Of a stretch of DNA of 64,000 bases, positions 47,171 through 60,259 are shown one piece after another. A program made the translations under genes and the position numbers. Each line of letters begins with the position of its first letter. Position 1 is the stretch's first letter. The notes beneath the pieces were generated by a model. That model was not told where the DNA came from, searched no databases, and was given only the letters and a program-made list of their open reading frames with translations. Source of the stretch: Verpa conica (taxonomy: Eukaryota > Ascomycota > Pezizomycetes > Pezizales > Morchellaceae); NCBI GenBank assembly GCA_033030425.1, contig JAUFSD010000005.1:868001-932000 (forward strand), read 5' to 3'.

Positions 47171-48509
47171 TTATATGACCAAAAACACGGCCAATACAGC
47201 AACACCAACAAAGAAACCCCTCCCCACTACAGTACTTGCTGTAGAACTGGCATCGAATGGTGTTCCAAGAGGGACTGAAGTAGCAGAGGTAGTATTTACA
47301 GGAGTAGGAGCGGTACACTTCTTAAGTTTAGTAGGGACATCTTGACCAGGTTCCCACAGCAAGATATCTTCGAGCTTTTCAGCAAAAGAATCGCTGTCCA
47401 TGCTGAGATCAACCCAGTTTTGTACACCTGATGGTTCAGCTTCGTCGTCCCATGAGGTTGAACCATTGGAAGAGACAATGACGCCTCCTGTTGGATCGGT
47501 TTTATTATAGTGGAAGACATTATCGAGCCCACGAACAGCGTAATACATTGCAGCAGCTATAGAAGGATCATTAGTATTTGAAAAACTCGGGAGTGAGTAA
47601 GACTTACGATCCCAGGATCCGTCAAGATTGCCAGTACCGATAGTAGCATTCCACACAAATGCAATCGGGTTTGTATTGGGGTCCAAGTCAACTGCCAATT
47701 TTGCACCCATCCTGACGCCACGGCCAACATATCCAGGGACAAATGTCAGCTTCTTTGGCCACTCGTTCAGGACATCTGCGGCAAATGTTCCGTTGTGGTG
47801 AGCCAGGTTATACGCGCTGGGTGCTTGAGGGTCGGCTTGTACGACGAGCTCAGCAACCTTCTTTCCGATAAGCTCCCAACCGGTAAAGCTGGATATTTCG
47901 TCGGCAGGAGAGTTGATGAGTTGGTAAAGGGAGTCGAAAAAACCGATCACGACTATAGTGACGGTATTGTCTCCTGCAATCGACAAGAGTTTACGGTATA
48001 AGAGAACAGGGTCGGTCGTGTTGTACCCATCCTCGATGTCTTCTGGGAACTTTGTACCGAGAGTTTCTACCCAACCCCCATATTTTGGGAAATCGGGATC
48101 ATATGTCTATCGAGAAATATTTAGCTTTGAATCTCTACCACAAGCTATTCGGGGATCCTACAGAGGGGTCAAGAGGCTTGCTGATAGCAACTTCTATATC
48201 AGGGTGGCCGTAAAAGGTATCTACTGCATCGATCGCAGGTGGCGCGTAGCGGGATCGAATACTTGATATAACACCCATGATATCGGCCTCCCCCCATGAC
48301 TGAAATGCGTTGGCAATACCGAGGGCGTTTACATCGTCAGGCTAGGAAACAAACGTTAGTCAACAAAGGATACTAACCTGGTTGGAAACTCTTACCAGAT
48401 TCCAAAAATCAGTATCAATAATGATTTTCTTCTTCATACAAGTACTAGTAGTACTTGTAGCTGCAAGCACCCCAGCGGCAAGTACAAGAGAAGAAAGTAG
48501 GAACTTCAT
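47171..48509 (-). CDS. Secreted nucleoside hydrolase, probably GPI-anchored
   Basis: Hydrolyses ribonucleosides to base and ribose, probably at the cell surface. Exons 48509-48396, 48341-48162 and 48106-47171 give 409 aa. A signal peptide (MKFLLSSLVLAAGVLAAT) is followed by the family's metal-binding Asp cluster, split by the first intron: IIIDTDFWNL then PDDVNALGIANAF. Further family sequence is DTFYGHPDIEVAISKPLD, TVTIVVIGFFDSLYQLINSP and LDNVFHYNKTDPTGG. N-glycosylation sequons are frequent. The protein ends in a Ser/Thr stretch and a short hydrophobic tail (GRGFFVGVAVLAVFLVI) with no charged end, typical of GPI attachment. The next gene on this strand, 2.7 kb upstream in the same orientation, is an NCS1 permease; the two together fit nucleoside salvage. 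Confidence 0.85.
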
Positions 48510-51199
48510 AGTGACAAAGGTGTTTAGAGAAGATAACGACAGGTTATTCCCAAGTTGTCAGTTGGAAAGACTCACAATGAGTGGAATTCACACTCCAAGC
48601 AAAGTGGACGGTACACTGCCTTATGTAGTCTTGAATTCTCATGCAGCCCCACGTATCTACTGACCCGAGGAGGGAATAACACCCGGCCCGTAGAGTCCCA
48701 GGTTTACTCAGGTACGGATAGTAAAAAAAGAAATATATAAAAAAAAGTTAAAGCTGGTATGCAGTGCTGAGGACTTGCCTGAACAATTTCTTCATTCCCT
48801 AGCTCTTGGCTCGAATCTATTGGGTGGTAATACGCTTGGCTGGTGAAAAGTAAATATCGGTACCAACATTGCTTAGGGACCTAATATATTCTTATGCGTA
48901 TTACTGGGCCTTCTCCGGGAAATGTTATATCATATTTACTTGCATATGCCCTGCATGCTTGGAGGAAGTCCTGGGGTCCGTGTTTGTGTGTTTTATTCGG
49001 ACAGGAGACTGACTCAGCTGGGATTTCTTTATCTCCTCAATAGATCAACATATACAAGGACTCTTTAGTCTTTTATAAAGAGATCAAGCGGTTAAAGTTC
49101 GCACGTACCTTCCAGGGCAAATAAGTTTTGCTATTGTGATTAAGAGTCATGTTATTTGCTCATGGTATTTGATATCTCGAGGCTTAACTGAATTTGTTTG
49201 GTTCCCTAAACTATTTACTCTGTATCATGCACAGATACTTCCCACGATCTGGGACCATTCTAGCTATATTCATAATAGCTCTGGAACCGACAGTAGGAAT
49301 ACTAGGTTTCGGGGTCCTAACTGAGACAGGTTGGAATTCGTTGTCAGCTTAAGTTTGGCCGGGTGGCTGGGTGGCTAACTTTTAGAACATCGGCAACTGC
49401 CAAATCCGCCGAGAAGTGCTGCAAACAGTCGGTGATTCTCCCGTATAGTCTCCCCTTAGATAGGCGTTCTATCCTCATTTGGAGCTTTCTATACCAATTT
49501 ACATAATAATATCCGGAATCCTCACTATAAGATTTCGGGGGTCCCACAGTGCAGCTGTTGGTTTGATACATAGCCATCGAGGAGGCGTCTTGGCAAGCCA
49601 AGAGCCCAACCAAAGAGTATACTGGGATTAGACCCCTGTCTATCGGGATGCATAGACGGCTGTACCAAGCACAGATCTGGAACCTAACAAGTGGCATAAT
49701 CGAATGGCAGGCTATTCTATGACGTATGTTTGCGCTCTTGCTAGGCTTGTTACACTTAGGCTTTCAACATATCTCTCATAGTGAATATATATAGCGTACA
49801 TAGGTAATAAACTCATATGTATTAGGCTCGAGATATATATAGCTTTAGAATGAATTTAATGACTTATTTTATATTAGCCCCCTAGTGCATGTACTAACGG
49901 TAGTAGATACATGTACCTATAGTCTAATACTCCTGGTTTTCGTTTATAGACTAATTTTTTTTCTTTTTAAATAATAAATTATATAGCAATTAATTAAAAG
50001 ACTAGAAAAATAGAAATAACTTGGATAATACAGCACTTCATCTAATGGGTATTACTGTACTGAGTAGAAACTTCGAGTACCTTAGCCTTTGGGCTCCATG
50101 TACTTATGATTAATTCATTCATTCATACTGAGTAGAAACGCTGGACAAAAAAAAAATCCTTTTTCTAAAGCCCCCCTAGAGCTTACTACCATTGACTGGT
50201 TCCATCGTGCCTTCTGTTCGTTACATTAAATTCCTTCACCTCCTTACACTTTACTCGTCCCTCGTCTCTTTCATGGCATTTCAGAGGGCTCACTTATTAT
50301 GTCGTGAATTAAAATTATTATTTTTTATTTTTCACAGACTTGATTGGTCAATAGTTAAATGTAGACTAAATCATACTTATATAGTCTAGTAATGAGAGCC
50401 GGGCAGTCCGTCCAGTCCTAATACAAGGATCGGACGAACGGCAAGCCGTAGGACAAAATTATATAATGACCGGACGACCTAGGGCAGATGGGACAAGGGC
50501 AACGGACCGCAGTCTTCCCTGTAGGGGACGGCGTGGTACAAGGACCTATAGAGACACGATACAAAATGTTTGTATGGTTGGTTGATGCTCTATTGATTTA
50601 TAAAATTTTGTGCACGACAGAAGCCTCGTATAATGACAAATATGTGAAAGGACGAAAATGAAAGGAAAAGGCCTTCTTAGAACGTAATGTTGGAGGGGTC
50701 TAGGATTTCTGGCTTAGTCCTCTTCACCCCAATGGACAAAGATCTTCTGGGTGCTAGCGGGCGTCGTCTCGAGTTTAAGATACCAAACAGTAGGAAGGAT
50801 TCACAGGCGCATCTCCGGGAAAAAACTTTTAAGGTCGCAGATACCAACTAGCTAGTGGTTAGCCGTTGTGAGATGCGCTTTAACCATTTTAGCGATTTTA
50901 TTTTACGCGAAAACAGGCGGTTTTATACCACTTTGTTCCCAGAAAGCCACTCGCTATCTGTTTTGCTGTTATCTTATGGAATCAATTAGAAGTTTCGGAT
51001 GATTGATACATGTACATGTGTCACATACTGTTACACTCTATGCCCAATTACCTCTGCCAAAAGATTCTATAATCATACAACCTTATCCCACATAGAGTCA
51101 AGTCCGTTATAAATAAATAAAAATAAAAAACGAATACCAGCCTTTCCAACCAGCAAGGAAACCAAATAAAAAAAACCAAATATCAGAGTAACGCCTTCG
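48510..51199. other. Intergenic region between nucleoside hydrolase and NCS1 permease genes
   Basis: No supported gene. A 117-codon minus frame (49344-49697) has no recognisable domain and I do not call it. 50400-50560 is locally GC-rich with repeated CGGACGA-like words. A short direct-repeat structure lies at 50058-50139. Confidence 0.5.
50058..50139. repeat. Direct repeats TACTGAGTAGAAAC flanking a core shared with 59815-59856
   Basis: TACTGAGTAGAAAC occurs at 50058-50071 and 50126-50139. Between them lies GGGCTCCATGTACTTATGAT followed by TAATTCATTCATTCAT, closely resembling 59815-59856. Confidence 0.6.
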
Positions 51200-53493
51200 C
51201 TAAAAAGTAGCCCCATACCCTTGTCTACGCTCTGCCTCCATTCCCTTTGTTCCTGCTTCCTTTCTCGCCCCTCCACTCTCTTCATCATAACTACTGCTTT
51301 CACCATCCTCATACGCCAAGCTCACATCAGTTATTTCATCGCCAACCTCCGTCCACGTGTCTGCGCAGGCAGGGATCGGGAATAACTTGCAGAGAATGTA
51401 GTATGTTAATGATGATACGATGAAACCAGCAAAGAAATTCACGTTATAGATGTAGGTTGCACCAATCGGAACATTTCGCCCGATTTCTCCAGCGAAACCG
51501 ACAACATTGATGAGAATTCCCATAATATATGCGGCATAGGCACGGAAGTGAATACCGTAGGTATAATAATATGGCCCACTTGCACGCGCAGAGTACAGTG
51601 ATCTAATCTCAAGATAGCCTTTGCGAACCCAATAATAGTCGCAGAGCATAACACCAGCAATTGAAGAAAGAAAGACAGAGTATGAGGAGAGGTAAAGGGT
51701 GAAATTGTTGGTTGTTGATAGTAGGTTCCATGGACACATGACGAGTCCCACAATTGCGCAAATGTACCCGCCTCGTCGGATATTAATGAAGCGAGGAAGT
51801 AGTGCAGTTGTATCAGACCCTGCAGACACAGAATTTGCGGCGATGTTGGTCCCAAGTTGGGCGAGCGCGAATGCAAATGCAATAAAGAAGACACCAGTAC
51901 GATTTCCAGCACCGCCCTCTTTAACAAAGCGTTCCAGAAGATCGAGGGGGTTCCAGATTGCCACATCATATATTACCATTGAGGAAGAGGAAACGATGAT
52001 TCCGACAAAGGAGGTTAGAGCAAATGAGCATGCTAGGTATTTTTAGCAAAAGGAATGCTTATTTCAATTGATTTGGGAACTTACGGATAGCAATTAGCTG
52101 AGACCACAAAGAGTCACGTGGTTTAATAGCAAAGCGTGTAAAATCAGGATCTGTGCTCGGTCGATCATTAGAAAAATCTTGTACGAAATAATGAAGGGTG
52201 GTTTGGTATATCCTTACCATTCACAATCAACGTGGCAAAATTGGCAATAGAGGTCATAATCCCACTAACAAACGCCCAAGCCAACTTGCTCCCATGAACA
52301 GTATTTTTCTGGTGTATAATTGGCCCTAAACCACCCGCTTTATGTATACTCCACCCAAAAAACGCAAACCCCGCAATTGGAACAATAAACGCCTTCACAG
52401 TAAATAGATGTCTAATCTGGTGAACTGGGAACCAGATCGCGGGTAGTGAAACAAGCCAGAATATAAAAAATGAGACAAAATATTTCGTTTCCGTCCCAGA
52501 ATTCGCTGGCATAGTATTTGGAACATCCTCAAATGCAGTCCAGATGGACCTTATCACGAGGTAGATGCATTCCCCACCAATCCACGACTGAACACCATAC
52601 CACACACATGCCATACCTGCGCGGTTGAAGATTGGCCATAAAGATCCCCAAATCCCAAATGACGAGCGCGCGACAACAGGGAAGCCAATATGGTAGGTTG
52701 CACCGATACGACCGGTTGCGCAGATGAAACAGGCGGCGAAGAAGTACCCGATCCAGACGCAAAGCCAGGACTGCCACCATGAGAGACCAGCTATGATCAT
52801 GGAAGAGGATATCATCCATGTGTTCTGAAATTGGTCAATTATTGTATTTTATTATTGGAAACAGAGGACTGACAATATTGAAGGAATCAGCGATCCAGAA
52901 ACCGACAAAGTTCCAGGCTCCCCATGTTCGTCGAGCGGGTTCAACTATGAGGATAATAGTTGTTAGCAATTCGATCCCATGACTACCATATAAAAGTTCT
53001 GTCAGAAATATTGAATAATAATAAAGGTCTTAGACTGATCGGGGGCCGTGTGCCTATCCAATTCCTGCGAGGAATCCCGGAACAGGTGTCGTCGCCGTCG
53101 TTCGATTAATGATAACGGCGATAACAGCCTAACCTGTAATCCTTGGCCGGCACGGCTGTGCTACGGCCATTATCCTGTTTACCCTCTTACCGCAGCTTCA
53201 TGTGTAGTATTGCTCTCTCGTAACTCAAGCTCCGGACAAACTGAAGAGGCAAGATGCAGGAGGGCAAAATTATAAGAAATAAAAAAAAGGTAGTCCCTAC
53301 CAGGCTTCAAATCATCATTTGTCAACATCAACTGCGCATTTGTCAGACCCGCCTCATGCTTCGTCTCCAACTTCCTGATAAACTCCATCACTTTCGCCTT
53401 TTTGGTTGTGTTCTGGTGTCTTGTTAATAGTGGTTCGCCCTCGCTAGATGGTGTTGAGGAGGAAGAAGAGGATCCTGTTGACGAGTGGCTCAT
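51200..53493 (-). CDS. NCS1-family nucleobase/allantoin/uracil permease
   Basis: Proton symporter for a purine, pyrimidine, allantoin or nucleoside, plasma membrane, about 12 helices. Exons 53493-53301, 52944-52874, 52824-52218, 52177-52085 and 52032-51200 give 598 aa. The N-terminus has a Ser-rich tail and LTNDDLKP joined to [20 protein letters not shown]. The next block, [20 protein letters not shown], follows across a 49-nt intron. The NCS1 substrate-site region [19 protein letters not shown] and the later [23 protein letters not shown] and [12 protein letters not shown] blocks are typical of the fungal Fur-type branch. The cytosolic C-tail is acidic. The first intron (52945-53300, 356 nt) is much longer than the others in the window. 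Which substrate is carried cannot be decided from sequence alone. Confidence 0.9.
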
Positions 53494-56400
53494 TGGAAAG
53501 GAGGAAACGGGTTATGGCCAACTACTTATACTGCTATATAGCTATCTATCTATCCCCAGAATCTTTCCAAGGTATGCAAGACGGACGCACCAAAAGAGTA
53601 TAAAGATCGACAATTCACAGGAAATTTACGAAACGGGGTGTGTTTTCCCAGGATGTGAAGCTGGGTATGCAGTCAAGGGATTTTTTTTGTTTTTGTTTCG
53701 TGAGGTAGATGCAAGATATCGTGCAGGCCAGGCTAGAGAGCGAAAAAGAACAGATATCGATACACATTCTTTCTTTCAACGCCTCTAGGAAGAGAGGCAT
53801 AGATAACTAGATAACGGGGAGGTGAACGTCTGCTTACTCCCTCTCTGCTCCTTATCCCACGAGGCTCTCCATGAGTTCACGCGATAAGCGTCGTGTGTAT
53901 TCTGTGGGGAATGGAATGTCTCGTGCTACTACTCTTAGAGTACTGCTATCCCAGATACTGCTGCTTATCACAACACCCCTGGGTCGAGGCTTATCTTTAG
54001 AACTTTTGATCGAGTAAGACCGGTAGATGATAACCGAACTGTGGTATAACCACCCTTGTTTCCCGAGCGAGATTGATTAGTCGGGCTGAGTGTTTGCTCG
54101 ATAGAAACTCGTAACCACAGATCTGACCATGGTGGTATCTATGACCTGGAGAACCTTCACCCCAAGTAGTTAAGGCAGTGGCCGGCTCCGGATTTTCCAC
54201 GAGTGCTGAGAATCCAGTTCCTCGGTATGCTTCCGGGTTTTAATCGCCCAAACCCGATAGTTTGTGAGTGGAGAAAGTGGAGGTAAGGAAGTTTGTAGAG
54301 AGACTCCACCTATGAGGGATAGGTAAAGGAGTGAGAGCCATAGACATGGGACGACGGGTTTGTCCGTGTGTGACAGATCTAGGTAATGCTTCTTCCGATC
54401 GTGGCCGTTTCTCCGCCTTCACGATCCGAATCGCCGAACCCCACAAGTCTCCACCAAGGTGCGCTCTCGTAAGTAGAAAGTAGCAATTCAAAACTTATTT
54501 TTATTTTCTACCCGATTTATTTTCAAGGGTGCAAGCGAGCGGGATTGAGATGGAGATGTATCATTGACTATTACGACTCTGCCACCTGGGAAAATTTCCC
54601 GAGCGAGCCGTACTCAAAAGCAACGAAATGTTGGTCTCGTCTCTTACACATGCGGAATACAAAGTAAGCCACAGGGCATCCAGCTCAAGGTCAAATCATA
54701 AAAAGAAATGATCGAGCGAGGCACGAGACATGGAGTAGTAATGTGGGGTAATTGTACAGCCTCGGAAACTCATCCGAGTATCTATAATAAATATAACCCC
54801 CCCCTCTCTACGGTGAAATTTTTAATATTTTGCTTGTGAAAGGTCACGATGTATGTGGGGGTTCTCGGAACGTCCTCTTGATTCAGATATTGCATTAATT
54901 TTTAGGAATAAAAAAGTAAAACTCGTCACCCCGCATCTGAAAGGCTGACTATTTCCCCCTCCAGAGTATAACAGGACGTGGATATGAAAGAGGCTTGTCT
55001 TGTGGTAGTAAGATTTTCCGCATGACTAGAAATCTAGAAACGACACACCCTTTTCCCCGCATTAGCTTATGGCCTTGTGAGGACTCCCAGGTAAAAGCAA
55101 ATAGAATACGAATAAAGAATAGGGATCAGATAGGAGCGAAAGACGATGGCTTAGTTTTTCAACATTGGCTAGTAGACCTCAGTTGAACTATGCATTGTGT
55201 TTATTGTAATCATCATAAAGTGTGTATATATAGGGGAATAGGCAGAGGCGAATATGAGATGGGGCTGAAATTACCCTTGATAAAGTGACTGTAAGTGATT
55301 GGTAAATAGTAGAGACATTGTGGGAAATCCTAAGAAGTGAATAGGTGGAGAAGAGAGGTGAGGAGATGCAGTGAAGAAAAACGGGAAGACGGGGAAGAAA
55401 ACTGCCAACCCCCAACCCCAACCCCAAATCCTAAGACCTAAGTATGTATGCGCCTACATACACCTTGGCAAAGACACGCTGTGCCACGCAACACAACGCC
55501 TGCGCCATAGCTATTGTCGCCACAGCAACGTCATAGGCTGGGTAATCCACTCTACCCTGGATTTTAATGTATGTACCTTACGGGCGCCTCCATGACGAGC
55601 CTGCAGAGATCACAATGCGGTACGCCCAGAGCTTTGTGATTCTTGTTTTTCTGGCTTAGCTTTCTATTCCTTGGAAGTCGCTGGCACCAACTATGGGGGA
55701 GTTTGAGGGTGAGTAAGTATATTTAATCCTCGATTGTCCCCAAGGTCAGCATATTGTTAGGTCTATCACCCATACAATAACAACACTTCTCTCTCACAAA
55801 AAGCTTTGTAAAAACCCCTTTCTTTCCTTTCCCCTCTTGCTGCTTGAGAGCTTTTACTTACACATCATTAGTTTATAAACCGACACATTAAGCACACATA
55901 AATTATGCCTTTCACTTACTCTAAAGCTACTGGCGGGCGCCGCTTCGGACTCGGATTCTCTGCGAATAGGCACGGTGTCAGGCCAAATGCCCGCTTCAGC
56001 TGCTGTGGGTTTAACTGCTTCAGATAGACGGTTAGTACATTCTCGCATCTCTTTCTCGTATAGGGGAAACACATGGCTAAATTAACTTATCATTAGATCA
56101 ATCAGATAAACACTCTTTCCTCTCTTACGGCGTAGTATTTGGATTTGTGGTGGGGTGATGGCGGTGGTCTGGCTGCTTGGCAAGGTTACAAATATGTCAT
56201 TTCTGTAGTATTTTTATGTGACGAGCGATTTTCATTCCTTTTTTATAGCGATAAATTATATTATCTATTCCAATAATATCATGAACAAGAATTATCGCAT
56301 CATACTACAGCACTCTCAATTAAAATTTATTAAGTAACCGTAGGGGATTAGCAGGTTATAAGCACTAGGCTAACCTAACCTTTTCCGTAAACTCACGCTG

Positions 56401-57250
56401 TATTGCCTCTACCACCTCCTCTACAGCCGCAATTCATCTATAATAATCTTCTTGCTCCCGCCCTTCGCTAACTCCTCTAACCGCATCCTCCATCCACGCA
56501 TATCCTAAGCACAGTTTTCACTCCCCTCTTCCCCAGCAGGTCGGCCCTATCAAGTTCCTACCCCCCAATCTTATGCAGCTCAAAAGTTGGATGAGAGGGT
56601 GGTCCCTATAACACGTAGTGACGAACTCATAATACCTAAAGATTAGAGTGCTATGTAGTGGTAAGTGTATGTTGCGTCCAGTGGGGATCATATAGCAGGG
56701 TTAGTGTTATACATGGTTGTGGTGAATTTAAACAGATTCTAGAGAGTATTCTGTATTGCCCTGAGTAGACATAGATCAGTAGTTTTATGTAATATGTATA
56801 TTTCTAGGCCTTAGTTGGAATCTTACCTATATGCTCTAACCAAAGGTTCAATATAAAGATGAAGATACACAAATCTCCCATTCCATTACAAAGGTTGTAG
56901 TTATCCCCGAGAATAAGTAGGATATATTGAATATGCTACTAAGTTCACTTTTCAAGTTCATCTTATACCGAAATATACAAGTAGTCGTTTACAGGTAGAT
57001 CATGGTAGCTAGTTTCGAGATGCGAGTGATAGATTATGAATATCGAGTAATTTTAGTTAGCAGTAGTCTATTTTACTTCAAGTAAACTTGGTTCCTGTGG
57101 CATTTAATATCTAAAACCCTTCCATATAAAGAAATTCTTGGCCTTCAATTAATGTTTTATTGGATTTCTAAATAAGTGCCGTTATATTTTTCTTAGAGTG
57201 ATTAATGCTGTAAATATATATTTATATGTCTATACTTCTCCACATAGCAT
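53494..57250. other. Long intergenic region without recognised genes
   Basis: No supported gene in 3.7 kb. Frames at 53402-53788 (antisense to the permease start), 53997-54200, 54240-54491, 54995-55186, 55188-55427 and 55854-56072 lack domain signals. A CCCCAACCCCAACCCC stretch lies near 55410. AT-rich from about 56200. Confidence 0.5.
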
Positions 57251-58388
57251 CTACAAGTTTCCTTTCGGCGGTTTAGAATCAACCTGAATATCCCCTTCTA
57301 CTTCCCCTTCCTTCGTCTCCTCAACTTCATCTTCCCCTTCAACTGTAATCCTTACTCCTTTAATCGCTTCCTCTACCTCCTTGACCAACCCCTCAATAAA
57401 TCCCACGTCGCTCCCCACTAATGTAACTGTATTATGATCCTTTTCCCATCTATCAGAACGTCAGTAAACACCGATACAGTCAATTCTATTATCCTCCCTT
57501 CATCAAGTAGGAGTAGTACATACCGTGGGTAACTCCCTACTTTCACTCCACGGCTCCCCACCCTCTCCTGTAGTGACGTGAGATACTCTGCCACCTCACT
57601 CTCAGGCATCGGCGTACTAATCAATATTCGTGTCATCTTACGTCCATCATCTACTCTTCCTTCCTCCTTCAGTATCACCCTTAATCCTTCAAGTAGTGAA
57701 GCAAATATGCTCGGCACCCCTGGGAGAATGTGCACATTGTAATTAACCACGCAAACCGGAACCCATACTGAGTCACTGATGTAAATCACCCTCACGCCCT
57801 CACCCTCCGGCAGCTCTGCCATTCGTAGACGAGCAGTGAGAGTGGGAGAAGGGGTATCCCAGTCGAACGGGGGAGTGCTAGGTTTTTGCTTGGAGAGTAG
57901 TCGCATGCGGCGAGCTGTTTCTTTGTGGAGGCGTAGAGGGACGTTGAAGGCGGCGGCAAGGGAAGGGTATGTAATATCGTCATGACTATTACCGCCTACT
58001 TGTTAGCCATCAGTAAACTTGCGAAGCGCAGGATGTAGGTAAAATACGTAGGCCCTATCCCACCAGAAGTAACAACAAAATCATAATTGCTGCTCATCCT
58101 CCTGGCAGCCTCGATAATCTGCTCCTTGTCGTCCGCGATGACCTCAATGCGCTTCAGCTCTATACCAAGGTCGAAACAGTACTTTGCGAAATATGAAGAG
58201 TTTGTATCAACTGTCTAGATTATCCGTTAGTCAGTAGTCCACGCACTCATCCACCTACATCACTCAGATTCTTACAGGCTCTTAAGGCCATGATGAAAAG
58301 TACCGACCTTGCCATTGAGAACCTCATCCCCGATGACCAAACACGCTGCTGTATAAAGTGACCTCTTGAAGGGATCTGTAGAAGTCAT
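57251..58388 (-). CDS. MoCF (molybdopterin-binding/CinA-type) domain protein
   Basis: Exons 58388-58308, 58214-58048, 57985-57524 and 57449-57251 give 302 aa. The N-terminal domain is MoaB/CinA-like: [15 protein letters not shown] joined to [20 protein letters not shown], then [10 protein letters not shown] joined to [14 protein letters not shown]. The last join restores [20 protein letters not shown], a block also seen near the C-terminus of fungal relatives; the acidic tail ends [15 protein letters not shown]. Stand-alone proteins of this kind are related to CinA and to the MoCF domain of FAD synthase; the activity of the fungal ones is poorly known. An ATG at 58442 would add a basic, Ser-rich mitochondrial-type presequence ([19 protein letters not shown]); I chose 58388 for its A at position -3. 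Confidence 0.85.
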
Positions 58389-60259
58389 TGTTCGCGCGCT
58401 GTATCTGAGGTGGCTGGATATTTTCGAGAGTCGTGAGAACATATAAAGCCGTAGATAGAAGGGACAGCGTTGTAGTAAGAGGGAAGAGAGAGATGTAATG
58501 TAGTAGTGGGGGGGGGGCTGTGTGGGGGCTGCAGTGACAGTTGAGGGATTGCTGTAAGACTGATTAAGTAATGGCCATGGTGGTTGAGTGAGGTGACGAC
58601 ATATGACCCATGCTGTATTGTATGATTGTAGGAGTCTCGGCGTATTTTTTGTATGTGCAATAGACATTATTGCAGGAATCTAGATGAATTCCACGATAGA
58701 CATGATTAGAGGAGTCTAGATGCAATAGAAAGCCTAAACTACATGTACCACCAAGTAGTACTCTGAGAGTATGGGAGGGTATGGAAACTTCGTAGCTATA
58801 CAGAGGATAACCTACTGAAATCCATGCGAGACCTTACCCAAGAGGTTTTAAAACCCCCAGAAACTCTCTCTTCGCCTTCTAGAATTATTTCAAAGGTGAT
58901 AGACTCTCCCTGCCCTCCTCCCTTATTAATTTCTTTTATCGCTACCCCTTTTTGGGTTTCAAAGTTGACAGCGGTAAATCCCGTACCAAGCCCGATCTGG
59001 CGACAGGGGTACCAAACTGCATGTAGAGTATATAAAGTACCGCCTGATGTTCAACTACCCTAGAGATTGGACAAGAGGATTACTTTGGGTTTAAACAAGG
59101 TTATAAAAATAATAGAATGTACAGCCGCGTGTGAAAAGTCCTGGAACCCCCCCCTAGTGAACGTCATATCCAACAACAGAAATGTGTCAAGCGGTAATTA
59201 TAATATATCAAATTAGGTGGGCTGAGGATGTATATATTTGATTTGGTAAATTCCTCCACCTAAGGATATGATTTATGCCTTTAATATACCCACTTTTGGG
59301 AGCTTTTTGGGTGCTTCAAGTTTATGATTTTGTAATGTGCTCTTTTAAAGGCCCTCCTATATGTAGTAGCTTCTTAAAATATTAGGGAGTTATTTCCATA
59401 TTGTATTTTTCTTCTGGGTTATTTGCTGTCTGTAAAGAAACAATTGATTGTGTAGAAATTTGTACATCTATATTCACAGCTACATATCACTTTACTAAAA
59501 TGTTACCATGTCATAATATGATAGAGGCCCCCTGAGTCTTTGTTATGGACTAGTTATATAATTTATCTTGAAAAGCCCGTCTGTCATGCCCGAGTTTAAA
59601 TATTTTGGGATACCAGGACTTTTTCGTGCACGGCTGTCATAGATGAAGTTTCCTACCAGCCTTGCTTGCCTCCACACCAACGTTCCAATATTACAACACA
59701 ACTCGATCTAACCTACATCCAACTACAGCCCTAAGCCTTCCATAGAGCAGGTAACACCTCCCTACTTATGTATGTTTAGAGCTCTGATTAATACTATTGC
59801 GCTCCCCTAAAGCAGGGCTCTATGTATTTATGATTAATTAATTAACCCATTCATTCCTCTAAAGCAGGGGTGATGCTGTCGAGTGGCAGTATATAATCAT
59901 ATATACGCTCATTATCACAGGTCTTATTTAGCTGTCTGTGTATGGGCGGTATATGATACAAAGTTTAGCCTCCTTTTCCCGGGATCTGTTGGAGGCATTT
60001 AGATGGCTTGAGGCTTGCCTCAGGATAACCTAATCGCAGATAATAGGCTATTTTTTTACAATAAAAAAACTTTTGAAAAACTCTAACCCGACTCCTGAGC
60101 CCCAGACCCTACAAGATATGCTAGATCCAAAGGAGATAAAAGATAAATAAAGGGACCCCAAAGAAAAAGACAAATGCCTAAAATTATCCTTTGAAGTAAA
60201 GAAGATCCATAGCACATTCGGCAGATATTTAATCCATGCTAATTCCATACAGCCAGCCT
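58389..60259. other. Intergenic region between two minus-strand genes
   Basis: No supported gene; the 58824-59063 frame is featureless. AT-rich with a poly-G/C stretch near 58508-58517. A short direct-repeat structure related to one at 50.1 kb lies at 59807-59869. Confidence 0.5.
59807..59869. repeat. Direct repeats CTAAAGCAGGG flanking a core shared with 50091-50126
   Basis: CTAAAGCAGGG occurs at 59807-59817 and 59859-59869. Between them lies GGGCTCTATGTATTTATGAT followed by TAATTAATTAACCCATTCAT, similar to the sequence at 50091-50126. Confidence 0.6.

Noticed and set aside
49344..49697. 117-codon minus-strand frame
   Set aside because: No domain, signal or composition supports coding, and it lies in an AT-rich spacer.
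50821..50900. Possible tRNA-like sequence
   Set aside because: I could not fold a cloverleaf or find a proper TTCGANNCC box.
53402..53788. 128-codon plus-strand frame
   Set aside because: Its start is antisense to the first exon of the NCS1 permease and it has no recognisable features.
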